Source: an uncultured Lachnospiraceae bacterium (GTDB taxonomy: Bacteria; Bacillota_A; Clostridia; Lachnospirales; Lachnospiraceae). From it: a stretch of DNA of 21,681 nucleotides. Positions within the stretch are counted from its first letter, which is position 1. The number at the start of each line of letters is the position of its first letter. Position numbers and translations under genes: made by a program. Positions 1 to 8,336 of this stretch are shown in pieces. The notes beneath the pieces are model-generated. The model was given only the letters and a program-made list of their open reading frames with translations, did not search any database and was not told where the DNA came from. The stretch lies in NCBI GenBank assembly GCA_910588595.1, contig CAJUQU010000034.1, positions 1 through 21,681 on the forward strand. The letters are read 5' to 3'.

Positions 1-823
1 CTTCACGTGCCCCAAAGATATTTGTCAGTACACGGCGGCAGCCGGTATAATAATCACCCACCTTTTCACTGGAAAGGACAAAGTCGCTCCCTATCGACAG
101 CCTGCGGCCATGCTTTGCAGGCCTGCCCTTTTTGCCCGTAGGCTGGGGTGCCAGATCGTATATAACGGAATCAGCCCTTGCATTTCCGATCAGATCAAGG
201 TTTTCATATTCATCCACGACAGACACAAGATTCTGCTTTACATACCAGCTGTCACACAGGATGATGACATTTCTCTGTGCGGAAAACTCAGGCATCACCT
301 GGCGTACCATGGCCGAGGCAAGCTCCAGCTTTGATTCTTTCTTCTGCCACATACGGTACCCCAGTGGGACGGCAAGGTAAGAGATCTGGTCACGACTCCA
401 TACCGGCACACAGAGCATAAGGCTGACAAAACAGTGCCCGTTGAGGTAATTGGAGCCATTATGCGCCGCATGATCGAACAACTTTGACACATCCTCAAAT
501 TTTTTCCCGAATTTTGAGACCATGGTGTCATCAATGCACAGGAAGATCGGCTGTGATTTCAGATCTGCCGGAATGAGCTTGAGTGCAAGTCTTGCGGTAA
601 CATTCATAAAAGCGGAGTAATCCACTTTTGCATAAGAGCAGGCATAATAAAAAGCATTCAGAGATTTTGAGGTTATACCTGATAAAAAGTGTCTGTACAG
701 GGAGCGTATGGAATCTGCGGACTCCATCGCCAGCAAGGCTAGTATCAGTAAAAATAGGCTTTCAGCCGTAGGGGTGGTAAAAGTGGAAAAATAAACAGAA
801 AAATATCGAAAAAGCCTACCAAT
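1..823 (-). CDS. DDE transposase, partial (3' end beyond the left edge)
   Basis: The minus-strand frame is open from 862 to the window edge (287 codons). It encodes a basic transposase-like protein that would excise and insert the IS. A first acidic motif reads CIDDTMVSKFGKKFED (about 529-482) and a second reads IILCDSWYVK (about 254-225). The last catalytic Glu would lie beyond position 1. The DDT..K.GK pattern resembles DDE_5/IS701- or IS4-like enzymes; the exact family is unsure. The first in-frame ATG is at 727, but a hydrophobic segment (TAESLFLLILALLA) precedes it and looks like part of the protein. No ATG, GTG or TTG lies upstream of that segment, so I place the start near an ATT at 823 as a guess. 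A different start, or loss of the original start codon, is possible. No frameshift is seen inside. Confidence 0.75.
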   Translation of the reverse strand, partial: MGRLFRYFSVYFSTFTTPTAESLFLLILALLAMESADSIRSLYRHFLSGITSKSLNAFYYACSYAKVDYSAFMNVTARLALKLIPADLKSQPIFLCIDDTMVSKFGKKFEDVSKLFDHAAHNGSNYLNGHCFVSLMLCVPVWSRDQISYLAVPLGYRMWQKKESKLELASAMVRQVMPEFSAQRNVIILCDSWYVKQNLVSVVDEYENLDLIGNARADSVIYDLAPQPTGKKGRPAKHGRRLSIGSDFVLSSEKVGDYYTGCRRVLTNIFGARE

Positions 824-837
824 TATGTGTTTGTCGT

Positions 838-923
838 TGTATAATAAAGTTGCCGTATGAGATCACTTCTTTCGTGTATTTTGGTTCGCAAACTTATTAT
901 ACACCAAAGTATCTCATACGGCA
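838..923. repeat. Interleaved inverted repeats at the IS end
   Basis: Two perfect inverted repeats alternate here. A 10-bp pair (TGTATAATAA) lies at 838-847 and 894-903. A 13-bp pair (TGCCGTATGAGAT) lies at 851-863 and 911-923. The order is A, B, A', B', so the two cannot form nested hairpins together. This fits terminal plus subterminal transposase sites better than a terminator. Confidence 0.7.
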
Positions 924-1029
924 TTATTTGCCTAAAAGTTGTAAAGTGGTGTACTAATATAGAGGTACTTTGAAATCTCTGTTTCAAAAAGACAAATTAT
1001 TGACTTTCTATAGATGGGAGGTGCGCCTA

Positions 1030-2253
1030 ATGTCCGAAGAACGCTTTTGGAATACCGATGAATATGCCAGCACGGCACAATTTACCGTGCCGGACGGAGC
1101 CATGACCATGCGACAGGCAGGGCGCATCTTCCGTCTTGACCCTGTGCCGCCAAAGGTGGAGGACATCAACGATTACATCGTTTCCGCTGTCCGTGAAAAT
1201 GATCTGACCTATTTTACATACTTCCTGCATCACTACGAGCCAAGGCTGAACAAGCGAGTGTACCGCTTTCTGCTGACCGAGGGTATTGACCGATATGACC
1301 CGTTGCGTTTTCTGGATTACAAGCTGAGTTGCGTTCTTGCCATGTTGGAGTGCTTGCCGAATTATGATCCCGACAAAGGAGCAGACTTTCTGACATACGC
1401 CCATCACTTCATAGGTAACGCACTTCTGGATTGCCGCCGACAGGAAGAAGCAGGCTCATTCAAATCTCTGGATGAATACAAAGCCGCTCGTGGCATTGCT
1501 TGGCTTTACAACAATTCCGGCAAGAGCGCAAAGGAAGTCATTGCCGAATACGCCGCCGAGCAAAACTGCACCGAAGAAACTGCCGCCGAGTATCTGACCA
1601 TTGCAAGACAAAACCGCAGTCGTGTTCCGTTCTATGCGACGATGCAGGATGAGGACAGCGAGGAAACGGGCGAGGATGTTACCCGTGACGATAGCTGGAA
1701 CTATGCGGACATTCTCTGGAACGGTATTCGTGCCGATGCGGTGCAAGCTGCCTTTGACAAGCTCAGTTACAAGGAACAGACTTACCTTGAAAAGCGTAAT
1801 GCGATCTGCATGACCTGCGGACGTGTCGGCTCATGGGAGGAACGCCCCACCTTTGAAGATCTTGCTGTCATGTTCGAGGGCAGCACAGCCAGCGGTGCGG
1901 AGCGAGCTTACAAGAAAGCTCTGAACAAGCTGACGGAACATCTGGTGGATGCCGATGTTCTCGGCGTGGTGGAATTAAAGCTGACCGAGAAAAATAAAAA
2001 AATCGCCGCCGCTGCATACTGGTACAGAGCAGTACATCGGTATGCTAACGACGATGAATGGGGAGAAATCCGTTTTGACTTTTCTGCCGGAACTGCTCAG
2101 ATCGTAAAACTGGCAGACGGCGATTTCAGCAGAACGAACGTCTTTGCAAAAATCGCAATCCGTCAAATTCTGAAACTCTCCATGAGTGAGCTTCCGAAGA
2201 AATTGACAATTCCCTTTGAGTTGGAGCAGGAGAAAATACGATACGGGAGCTAA
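1030..2253 (+). CDS. Sigma-70-like RNA polymerase factor
   Basis: The 407-residue protein resembles sigma factors carried by conjugative and other mobile elements of Firmicutes. Residues about 48-140 look like region 2 (YDPDKGADFLTYAHHFIGNAL at 112-132, then CRR). Residues about 235-305 look like region 4, with LSYKEQTYLEKR followed by a helix-turn-helix-like stretch. A CMTC motif (260-263) sits inside region 4 and is unusual. About 100 residues after region 4 do not match anything I recognise. The start at 1030 is chosen because GGGAGG lies just upstream (1016-1021). A TTG at 970 would add 20 residues but has no comparable ribosome site. It could direct transcription of the neighbouring cassette; that is inference. 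Confidence 0.75.
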   Translation: MSEERFWNTDEYASTAQFTVPDGAMTMRQAGRIFRLDPVPPKVEDINDYIVSAVRENDLTYFTYFLHHYEPRLNKRVYRFLLTEGIDRYDPLRFLDYKLSCVLAMLECLPNYDPDKGADFLTYAHHFIGNALLDCRRQEEAGSFKSLDEYKAARGIAWLYNNSGKSAKEVIAEYAAEQNCTEETAAEYLTIARQNRSRVPFYATMQDEDSEETGEDVTRDDSWNYADILWNGIRADAVQAAFDKLSYKEQTYLEKRNAICMTCGRVGSWEERPTFEDLAVMFEGSTASGAERAYKKALNKLTEHLVDADVLGVVELKLTEKNKKIAAAAYWYRAVHRYANDDEWGEIRFDFSAGTAQIVKLADGDFSRTNVFAKIAIRQILKLSMSELPKKLTIPFELEQEKIRYGS

Positions 2254-2594
2254 TCGCTGCGGCGGGTTTTATATACCTCTTGCGCCCCCGTTGGCACAGC
2301 AAATCTTTCCGCACAGCTACAAGATTTCCTATGCCAACTACACACGAACAGCCGGATTTTGCTCATTGCAAATCCCTTGTCTTTTGTAGCTTACAGCCCA
2401 CAAAATCCGCCTGTTCTGCTGGCGCCGAAAAGTGTCTGTCTGGCTTGGGACAGCCCCTTTCCAGCGTCAGCGGTCGCAAAAGGTATAACACACTAGACTT
2501 TGCAAGCAAAATCGTGTGCCAACAGGGATGCTCTCGCCCCTATTGGAAACCCAGAGCCAAGGGATGCGTCTCGCCTGCCGGCTCGGTCAGTGCT

Positions 2595-2632
2595 TCAAAA
2601 TGCTTTGCATTTTGAGGTCTCCATCGGAGACC
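2595..2632. repeat. Two back-to-back hairpins
   Basis: A 9-bp stem with a 3-base loop (2595-2603/2607-2615) is followed without a gap by a 7-bp stem GGTCTCC-ATC-GGAGACC (2616-2632). Both are perfect. No T-run follows, so they are not an ordinary intrinsic terminator. Confidence 0.7.
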
Positions 2633-2654
2633 CGCACCCCTCTGGACACCCCAT

Positions 2655-2720
2655 ATATTTTCCTCGAAAATGGTACCCAAACTGTAAAAATGCAGTTTGA
2701 CACCATTCCTCGGAAAATAT
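2655..2720. repeat. Long imperfect palindrome with three stem segments
   Basis: Three paired segments stack in order: 2655-2663 with 2712-2720 (9 bp), 2669-2674 with 2702-2707 (6 bp), and 2678-2684 with 2693-2699 (7 bp), around an 8-base loop. It lies about 100 bases before the response regulator gene. Confidence 0.7.
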
Positions 2721-2824
2721 AAACAGATTTATTTCTTCATCTGCGAATTGAATGAAAAAATAAATCCGTTTATTCCGGCATAGCCGGCAAAAAGAAAAAC
2801 GATTAAAGAACGGCGGTGATGACC

Positions 2825-3523
2825 ATGAAATACAGAATTGCAATCTGTGATGATGAGCAGAATCAAATTGAATACATAACCTCGATTGTGGCATCGTGGA
2901 GTGCTCACGAAGGACATAGTTGCGAGATACGCACGTTTGCATCTGCCGAAGCTTTTCTATTTGAATACGAGGAAGATAAGGCGTATGATATTCTTTTGCT
3001 TGACGTTGAAATGAAAAACATGAACGGCATTGAACTTGCCAAGCGTATCCGCAAAGACAACAACCGTGCCGAAATCATTTTTATTACTTCACATTTTGAA
3101 TTCGTTGGCGAAGGCTATGAAGTGGATGCACTCCACTATCTGATCAAGCCGATTTCTGCGGAGAAGCTCACGCAAGTGCTTACTAAAGCCGCTGAAAAGC
3201 TCTCAGTCGAACCTCCGTCGGTGGTAATCTCCTGCGAGGGCGAGACCGTCAAGCTGTATGAAGCAGACATTCTCTATGTGGAATCCTTTCTGCATTACAT
3301 TGTCATTCATACGAAAGATAAAGAGTACAAGATAAAGGAAAATATGTCTGTGTTTGAAAACAGGGTAAGTGATTACTTTTACCGTATTCATCGTTCCTAC
3401 TTGGTTTCGCTAAAATACATAACACGAATTTCCCGTACGTCCGTTAGTATCGGCAACACCGAACTTCCTCTTTCAAGGGGAAAGTATGACGATATCAACC
3501 GAGCATTTATTCAACATAACTGA
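2825..3523 (+). CDS. LytTR-family response regulator
   Basis: The 232-residue protein is a two-component regulator of the AgrA/LytR type. The receiver domain spans about 3-120, with acidic residues D9/D10, the phospho-acceptor Asp at 60 (ILLLDVEMKNMNG), T88 and the conserved Lys at 109 (LIKP). A LytTR DNA-binding domain covers about 134-228, with the typical FYRIHRSYLVS segment. It would bind DNA upstream of its target genes when phosphorylated by the kinase encoded next. I chose ATG 2825 because CGGCGG lies 8 bases upstream; a GTG at 2816 and an ATG at 2819 are in-frame alternatives. The coupled kinase gene begins 8 bases after the stop. The two ABC exporter genes downstream are the obvious candidate targets, which is inference. 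Confidence 0.9.
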   Translation: MKYRIAICDDEQNQIEYITSIVASWSAHEGHSCEIRTFASAEAFLFEYEEDKAYDILLLDVEMKNMNGIELAKRIRKDNNRAEIIFITSHFEFVGEGYEVDALHYLIKPISAEKLTQVLTKAAEKLSVEPPSVVISCEGETVKLYEADILYVESFLHYIVIHTKDKEYKIKENMSVFENRVSDYFYRIHRSYLVSLKYITRISRTSVSIGNTELPLSRGKYDDINRAFIQHN

Positions 3524-3531
3524 GGTAGCCT

Positions 3532-4182
3532 ATGAGAAAGAAAACATATTTGAAGCTGGTTGAATATCAGACTGAGCAATCAGAAAAGCACTTAAACGAG
3601 GTGCGAAGTATCCACAAAGAAATGAGAGGTTATAAGCACGATTTTCACCATCATCTGCAAACGCTGAAAGGTCAGCTTGAAGCCGGGGAAGTTGATCGTG
3701 CGCTTGCATACATAGAGCAGCTTGATAACCAACTGATGAATGTGGACACTCTACTGAAAACGGGTAATGTATCTCTCGATGCCATTTTGTCTGCAAAGAT
3801 TGCCCAAGCCAAAGCGGAAAATATTGCTGTAACTGTGAAAGCCAATGTCCCCGATACATTAACAATTTCAGATTTAGAATTGAGTATTGTCGTTGGAAAT
3901 CTGCTTGACAATGCCATTGAAGCATGCCGTACAGTAACGGGAGAGCGATTTATTCGAATCTTTATTTCCATGAAAGGAAATATGCTTTATTTTTCCATGC
4001 TCAATGCATCGGGTGCAAAGAGGAAAAAGACCGGCTCTTTGTTTGCAACCCACAAGGACGGCGTTCACGGTTTCGGTCTGCGCCGTGCTGAAGCAATCCT
4101 TGAAGAACACGGCGGCTGGGTAAAATACAACAGCGAGGACGGCGCTTTTACTTCGGAATTTTTGGTGCCTGCTGTAGAGTGA
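3532..4182 (+). CDS. GHKL-type sensor histidine kinase, soluble form
   Basis: The 216-residue protein has the kinase core of AgrC-like sensors. The dimerisation/phospho-acceptor segment is around 30-50 (RGYKHDFHHHLQ, with H36 the likely phosphorylated residue). A GHKL ATPase follows, with an N box NLLDNAIEAC (123-132) and a glycine box HGFGLRRAEAIL (179-190). Family members usually carry five to seven N-terminal membrane helices; here there are none, and the protein opens with a charged helix. The ribosome site GAGGT overlaps the stop of the response regulator gene, so the pair is translationally linked. It either senses something in the cytoplasm, relies on another membrane protein, or is a trimmed sensor. 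An intrinsic terminator follows directly. Confidence 0.85.
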   Translation: MRKKTYLKLVEYQTEQSEKHLNEVRSIHKEMRGYKHDFHHHLQTLKGQLEAGEVDRALAYIEQLDNQLMNVDTLLKTGNVSLDAILSAKIAQAKAENIAVTVKANVPDTLTISDLELSIVVGNLLDNAIEACRTVTGERFIRIFISMKGNMLYFSMLNASGAKRKKTGSLFATHKDGVHGFGLRRAEAILEEHGGWVKYNSEDGAFTSEFLVPAVE

Positions 4183-4188
4183 TTTGCA

Positions 4189-4228
4189 ATTCGTGCACTG
4201 GCAGAAGCATTTAGTGCACGAATTTTTT
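4189..4228 (+). terminator. Intrinsic terminator after the two-component genes
   Basis: A perfect 11-bp stem (ATTCGTGCACT at 4189-4199, partner at 4213-4223) has a 13-base loop and runs into six Ts (4223-4228). It separates the regulator-kinase pair from the ABC genes, so those genes probably have their own regulated promoter in the 50 bases that follow. Confidence 0.8.
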
Positions 4229-4281
4229 GTCGTGCAGCTTACTGTGTTAGAATATATACGTAGATAGGAGGGATGTCGAAT

Positions 4282-6135
4282 ATGAAAAAACCTAACAAAA
4301 GTTCGCACGATGAGTTGAATCTCACCAAATATTCTGTAATTCGAAACATTATCTATTGCCTGAATAATACAGCCAAATGCCATTTCCTGCTTTTGTGCTG
4401 GTGTGTTCTAAAAATATTGGTAGGCACGCTGATTCCAATACTAACAACCATTTTACCCAAAACAGTTATAGAGATGGTTACTGCGAAACAAAGCTTATAC
4501 GAATTGATTGTCGCCATTCTTGTTTTTATGGGCAGTCTCGCCATTCTATCAGGTGCCGATATATTTCTGACCAAGTTCATATACCATCAGAAATTCAGAA
4601 TGAACACTTTTTACCTCAAGCGAGTGGCACTGAAAGGACTGACCACAGACTATATCAATCAGGAAAACGGACTGTTTCGCAAGCTTCAGACAGAGAGTTT
4701 TATGTGCTGCAACGGTAACTACTCTCCGCTTTCCAATATATATGAAACTTTGATAAAATTCTGTACCAGCCTTCTGGGGTTATCTGTTTTTGGTGCTATG
4801 CTCGTTCAGGTACATTGGGGAATCATCGTTTTTCTAATTACAACAACCACAATCAGCTATTATTTGAATCGTAAAATTATTGCATGGACAGCCGCAAATA
4901 ATAAAGAACGAATTGGTTATCAACAGCGAATTAGCTATATTAACAATATTTCCGGTGATATCCGTTCTGCAAAAGATATTCGCCTATACAAAATGGCTGT
5001 ATGGTTTTCAGATATTTACAACAACAATATGAAAGGAATTGCCGGATGGTATAAACGGCTTACGCATAAACTTTTTGGTGTTGCAGCATATGACAGCGGC
5101 TTAGCTTTACTTCGTGAAAGTATCGCCTATCTATATCTGTTATATCTCATATGGAATGGACAAATAACTGTTGCAGAATTTGTTATGTATTTAAGTGTCG
5201 TTACCGGTTTCTCAGCATGGCTTGGCAATATTTTTTCGCAGTTATCCTCTCTTAACCAGATAAATCTGAAAATCAATTATTTTCGTTCATACCTTGAATA
5301 CCCGGAAACATTCAACAGAAGCAATGGCTTGATAAGTCCGGTGAACGATTGTCCAAAGGTAATTGAACTCAAAAATGTGAGTTACAGATACGAGGGAGCA
5401 GAGCACGATACACTGCAAAATATCAACTTGAAAATAATTCCCGGCGAACATATCGCAGTTGTCGGATTAAACGGCGCCGGCAAAACAACGCTTGTCAAGC
5501 TGATCTGCGGTCTAATCGATCCGACAGAAGGACAAGTTCTGTATGATGGCGTTGATGTCCGTAAATACAATCGGGTTGAATTTTACAGACTTTTCTCTGC
5601 CGTATTTCAGCAATTCAGCATCCTGCCCGTGACCATTGCGGAGATCGTTGCCGAAACTGTGCTGGAGAACACTGATGAGGACAGAGTGAAGCGCTGTCTG
5701 ACCGTTGCAGGGCTTTGGGAGAAAATCGAACAACTTCCCAATAGTGTAAATAGTCAATTTGGAAAAACAATATACGACGATGGCATAGAGTTTTCCGGTG
5801 GCGAGATTCAGAAATTGTTGTTAGCTCGTGCAATGTACAAGAGCGCTCCGGTTATGCTTCTTGATGAACCTACAGCTGCCCTTGATCCCATTGCTGAAAG
5901 CATGTTATATGAAAATTACAATCAGATAAGTTCCCAAAAAACAACTGTTTTTGTTTCGCATAGACTGGCAAGCACAAGCTTTTGTGATCGTATTCTCCTG
6001 ATTGAAAACGGGAGAATCTGCGAAGAAGGCAATCATAATGAACTGCTTAAGCAGAACGGGAAGTACAGTATGCTTTTCGAGATGCAAGCAAAATACTATA
6101 GAGAAAATCCCGAAGAAACGGAGGTGGCAGAATGA
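4282..6135 (+). CDS. ABC exporter half-transporter (membrane plus ATPase domain), first of a pair
   Basis: The 617-residue protein has an exporter-type membrane domain (about 20-345; hydrophobic helices near 35-60, 75-97, 160-195 and 280-315) fused to an ATPase domain. Walker A is GLNGAGKT (395-402). The Q-loop Gln is near 443, the signature is FSGGEIQ (504-510), Walker B is VMLLDEP (524-530), and the switch His is 560. All catalytic residues are present. No peptidase C39 domain is attached. ATG 4282 sits 10 bases after AGGAGG (4266-4271); an ATG at 4273 would be only one base from it and is less likely. The stop overlaps the next start (ATGA), so it is very likely half of a heterodimer with the next protein. 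Substrate unknown; peptide or drug export is typical of such pairs next to LytTR/GHKL regulators. Confidence 0.9.
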   Translation: MKKPNKSSHDELNLTKYSVIRNIIYCLNNTAKCHFLLLCWCVLKILVGTLIPILTTILPKTVIEMVTAKQSLYELIVAILVFMGSLAILSGADIFLTKFIYHQKFRMNTFYLKRVALKGLTTDYINQENGLFRKLQTESFMCCNGNYSPLSNIYETLIKFCTSLLGLSVFGAMLVQVHWGIIVFLITTTTISYYLNRKIIAWTAANNKERIGYQQRISYINNISGDIRSAKDIRLYKMAVWFSDIYNNNMKGIAGWYKRLTHKLFGVAAYDSGLALLRESIAYLYLLYLIWNGQITVAEFVMYLSVVTGFSAWLGNIFSQLSSLNQINLKINYFRSYLEYPETFNRSNGLISPVNDCPKVIELKNVSYRYEGAEHDTLQNINLKIIPGEHIAVVGLNGAGKTTLVKLICGLIDPTEGQVLYDGVDVRKYNRVEFYRLFSAVFQQFSILPVTIAEIVAETVLENTDEDRVKRCLTVAGLWEKIEQLPNSVNSQFGKTIYDDGIEFSGGEIQKLLLARAMYKSAPVMLLDEPTAALDPIAESMLYENYNQISSQKTTVFVSHRLASTSFCDRILLIENGRICEEGNHNELLKQNGKYSMLFEMQAKYYRENPEETEVAE

Positions 6136-7970
6136 AAAAAATGACCATCACAAAAAGAATTTCTGTCACTATGCGTGGTTTTTCAATCTTAAAACAGTAC
6201 TGCCCTGGTCTTGCACAGGGGAAGGCTATGTATGAACTGATCAATTCCATTCAGCCTTTCGTCTCCATTTGGTTTACTGCACAGATCGTAAACGAGATTT
6301 CATCACAAAGAAGGCTTAAGACCATTCTGCTCTATGTTCTCGGTGCAGTGCTGATCAACTTTATCTGTGCTTTGCTCAAAAGCATAATCAATCATGTCTG
6401 TAACGAAAAAGAATCACAGATGTGGAGTTGGTTTGGAAAGGTATTCTCAGACAAACAGATATCTCTTGATTTTGTTGATCTGGAAAATGCCGCAATACAG
6501 CATCAGAGGCAGGAAGCTGAAGAAAACCTCTACATGTTCGGTAACGGTCTGGCACAGCTCTTCTGGGGGATATCCGCACTTGTACGAACTCTCGTATATA
6601 TAGTGCTCTCTCTCGTAATGACGGTTTCCTTGTTTATCTCTACATCCGGAAACCGCTTTATTGATCATCCTATCTGGATAGGCATCATCCTGGTTTGCAT
6701 TGCGGTTGGCGGTTTAAGCAAATCCAAAGCAACCATCAGCGAAAATGACGTATTTATGGAGTACTGTAAAAACACAGTTTGGTTTAATCGTGTCTTTATG
6801 TTTTTCGGTAAAGAACTGTATATGAATCCCGAAAAAGCCAAAGATGTTCGCATCTACAGTCAGAACACGGTTGCTGAAAAAATGCTGGATAAACTCATCA
6901 CGCATGAAAGAGATAACCAATCCGATATAACAAAAATGGCTCTTTATCCCGCTATTGCCCAAATTATTATCGGTCTTGCAAATGCAATTTGTTATTTGTT
7001 TGTAGCGATAAAAGCCTTGTTTGGTGCATTTGGCGTTGGTAGTATTGTGCAATATGTTGCTGTTTTATCAAGGCTTGGAGAAGGGTTACAGGAATTGATG
7101 TATATCCTATCCGATAACGAAGTATATTGTACCCACCTACAAAATCTGTTTGAGTATCTCGATCTGCCAAATCATATGTATCAGGGTTCACTGACCGTTG
7201 AAAAACGAGATGACAACGAGTACTATGTGGAATTCAGGGATGTTTCGTTCAAATATCCGAACACGGACACATACGTTCTCAAGCATGTGAACCTGAAATT
7301 CAAAGTCGGTGAAAAATTGGCTGTTGTTGGAATGAATGGATCTGGTAAAACCACGTTTATCAAACTGATGTGCCGATTATATGATCCGACAGAAGGAGAA
7401 ATACTGCTCAACGGTGTGAATATCAAGAGATATGACTATAACGAATACATGTCAATTTTCTCGGTCGTTTTTCAGGATTTCCGTCTGTTTTCCTTCCCCC
7501 TTGGGCAAAATGTCTCTGCCAGTGCTTCTTATGACAGGGAGAAAGTGATTGAATGTCTGAAGAAAGCCGGATTTGCTGAACGTCTCAACTCATTACCAAA
7601 TGATTTGGATACGTTTCTTTACAAAGATATAGATGCGGAAGGTGTAGAAATATCCGGTGGAGAAGCACAAAAGCTCGCTCTTGCCCGTGCTCTCTATAAA
7701 AACACACCGTTCATCATCCTTGACGAACCTACCGCTGCGCTCGATCCAATTTCAGAGTATGAGGTTTATAGCAAATTTAATGAAATTGCAGGAACCAAAA
7801 CCTCTATTTACATCAGCCACCGTCTTGCATCATGCCGCTTCTGCGACAAAATTGCTGTATTTCATGAAGGTGAAATAATTCAAATTGGAATTCATGAAGA
7901 ACTCCTTGCTGACAGAAGAGGAAAATATTACGAACTGTGGAACGCACAGGCGCAGTATTATACAACGTAA
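6132..7970 (+). CDS. ABC exporter half-transporter, second of a pair
   Basis: The 612-residue protein has an N-terminal membrane domain (about 30-335; hydrophobic stretches near 40-55, 62-85, 145-172, 180-195 and 270-300). The ATPase domain carries Walker A GMNGSGKT (400-407), a Q-loop Gln at 448, signature ISGGEAQ (507-513), Walker B FIILDEP (527-533) and switch His 563. Both ATP sites of the presumed heterodimer therefore keep a catalytic Glu and a recognisable signature, so neither looks degenerate. The start overlaps the previous stop by four bases, a mark of translational coupling and fixed stoichiometry. A strong shared stem-loop follows the stop. Confidence 0.9.
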   Translation: MKKMTITKRISVTMRGFSILKQYCPGLAQGKAMYELINSIQPFVSIWFTAQIVNEISSQRRLKTILLYVLGAVLINFICALLKSIINHVCNEKESQMWSWFGKVFSDKQISLDFVDLENAAIQHQRQEAEENLYMFGNGLAQLFWGISALVRTLVYIVLSLVMTVSLFISTSGNRFIDHPIWIGIILVCIAVGGLSKSKATISENDVFMEYCKNTVWFNRVFMFFGKELYMNPEKAKDVRIYSQNTVAEKMLDKLITHERDNQSDITKMALYPAIAQIIIGLANAICYLFVAIKALFGAFGVGSIVQYVAVLSRLGEGLQELMYILSDNEVYCTHLQNLFEYLDLPNHMYQGSLTVEKRDDNEYYVEFRDVSFKYPNTDTYVLKHVNLKFKVGEKLAVVGMNGSGKTTFIKLMCRLYDPTEGEILLNGVNIKRYDYNEYMSIFSVVFQDFRLFSFPLGQNVSASASYDREKVIECLKKAGFAERLNSLPNDLDTFLYKDIDAEGVEISGGEAQKLALARALYKNTPFIILDEPTAALDPISEYEVYSKFNEIAGTKTSIYISHRLASCRFCDKIAVFHEGEIIQIGIHEELLADRRGKYYELWNAQAQYYTT

Positions 7971-7972
7971 AA

Positions 7973-8016
7973 AATGCCGCTTGCACTGACTTTTTACTGT
8001 CGGTGCAAGCGGCATT
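7973..8016 (-). terminator. Stem-loop terminator between convergent genes
   Basis: An 18-bp stem (7973-7990 with 7999-8016; one pair is T-G) closes an 8-base loop. On the minus strand it ends in six Ts (complement of 7974-7969), a good intrinsic terminator for the DUF6061-like gene. On the plus strand it lacks a T-run, so it would end ABC transcription less well or only protect its 3' end. Confidence 0.8.
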
Positions 8017-8026
8017 ACCTATAAGA

Positions 8027-8272
8027 TTAGTCTAAAGGCTTGTATTCAGTTACTGTTTTCAAATATGCTTCGGGATCGCCATTCAAAATAAGGTCTGCAT
8101 ACTCAAGCGGTGCATTGTAAATCAGATAATCCAGTTCTGACCGCTGATACATATTGTCGGCTACTTCGTTCTCAACGACGATAGTATCAATCGCAATCAT
8201 GCTGCCATCATTGAATTTCAGTTCCACACAGCAGTTATCGAAGTTATATTCGCAGGAAATCAGCTTTTTCAT
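8027..8272 (-). CDS. Small DUF6061-like protein
   Basis: The gene encodes 81 residues starting MKKLISCEYNFDNCC, with the acidic middle MIAIDTIVVENEVADNMYQR and the end YLKTVTEYKPLD. I recognise it as similar to DUF6061-type small proteins common in mobile elements of gut Firmicutes; their function is unknown. There is no signal peptide or membrane segment. The ATG at 8272 lies 8 bases after GGAGG (complement of 8281-8285), which decides the start over a TTG five codons upstream. It faces the ABC genes and shares their terminator. It is probably the last gene of the inserted cassette, because a truncated chromosomal-type gene begins about 65 bases further on. Confidence 0.75.
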   Translation of the reverse strand: MKKLISCEYNFDNCCVELKFNDGSMIAIDTIVVENEVADNMYQRSELDYLIYNAPLEYADLILNGDPEAYLKTVTEYKPLD

Positions 8273-8336
8273 AGGGTTTACCTCCAAAATTGTATTGTTT
8301 GGAAGTAATGTAAGCGTGGGTTTTAGTGTGGTATCT

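Larger units (their letters stand above)
1..923 (-). mobile_element. Insertion sequence, 5' portion (left part outside the window)
   Basis: This stretch holds most of a DDE transposase gene on the minus strand plus the non-coding end that precedes it. The outer limit is set by inverted repeats at 838-863 and 894-923. No sigma factor or cargo coding begins before 1030, so the IS end should lie near 923. No target-site duplication can be checked because the other end lies beyond position 1. A TATAAT hexamer on the minus strand at 901-896 could serve transposase transcription, but no good -35 is seen at the right distance. Confidence 0.7.
2254..2815. other. Hairpin-dense non-coding stretch
   Basis: No convincing gene lies in these 560 bases; the open frames have no coding look and no ribosome sites. 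Instead there are at least seven inverted repeats. They are 2290-2296/2332-2338 with 2301-2307/2321-2327 nested inside; 2346-2360/2402-2416 (14 of 15); 2595-2603/2607-2615; 2616-2622/2626-2632; the long one at 2655-2720; 2721-2733/2759-2771 (12 of 13); and 2775-2779/2783-2787. Similar DNA tends to occur in mobile elements of Clostridia, so an origin of transfer or a regulatory leader is possible, but nothing here proves either. Confidence 0.5.

Noticed and set aside
2280..2615. Plus-strand frame of 111 codons as a possible peptide precursor for the ABC exporters
   Set aside because: No ribosome site, no leader-like or core-like pattern, and it spans several inverted repeats of the non-coding block.
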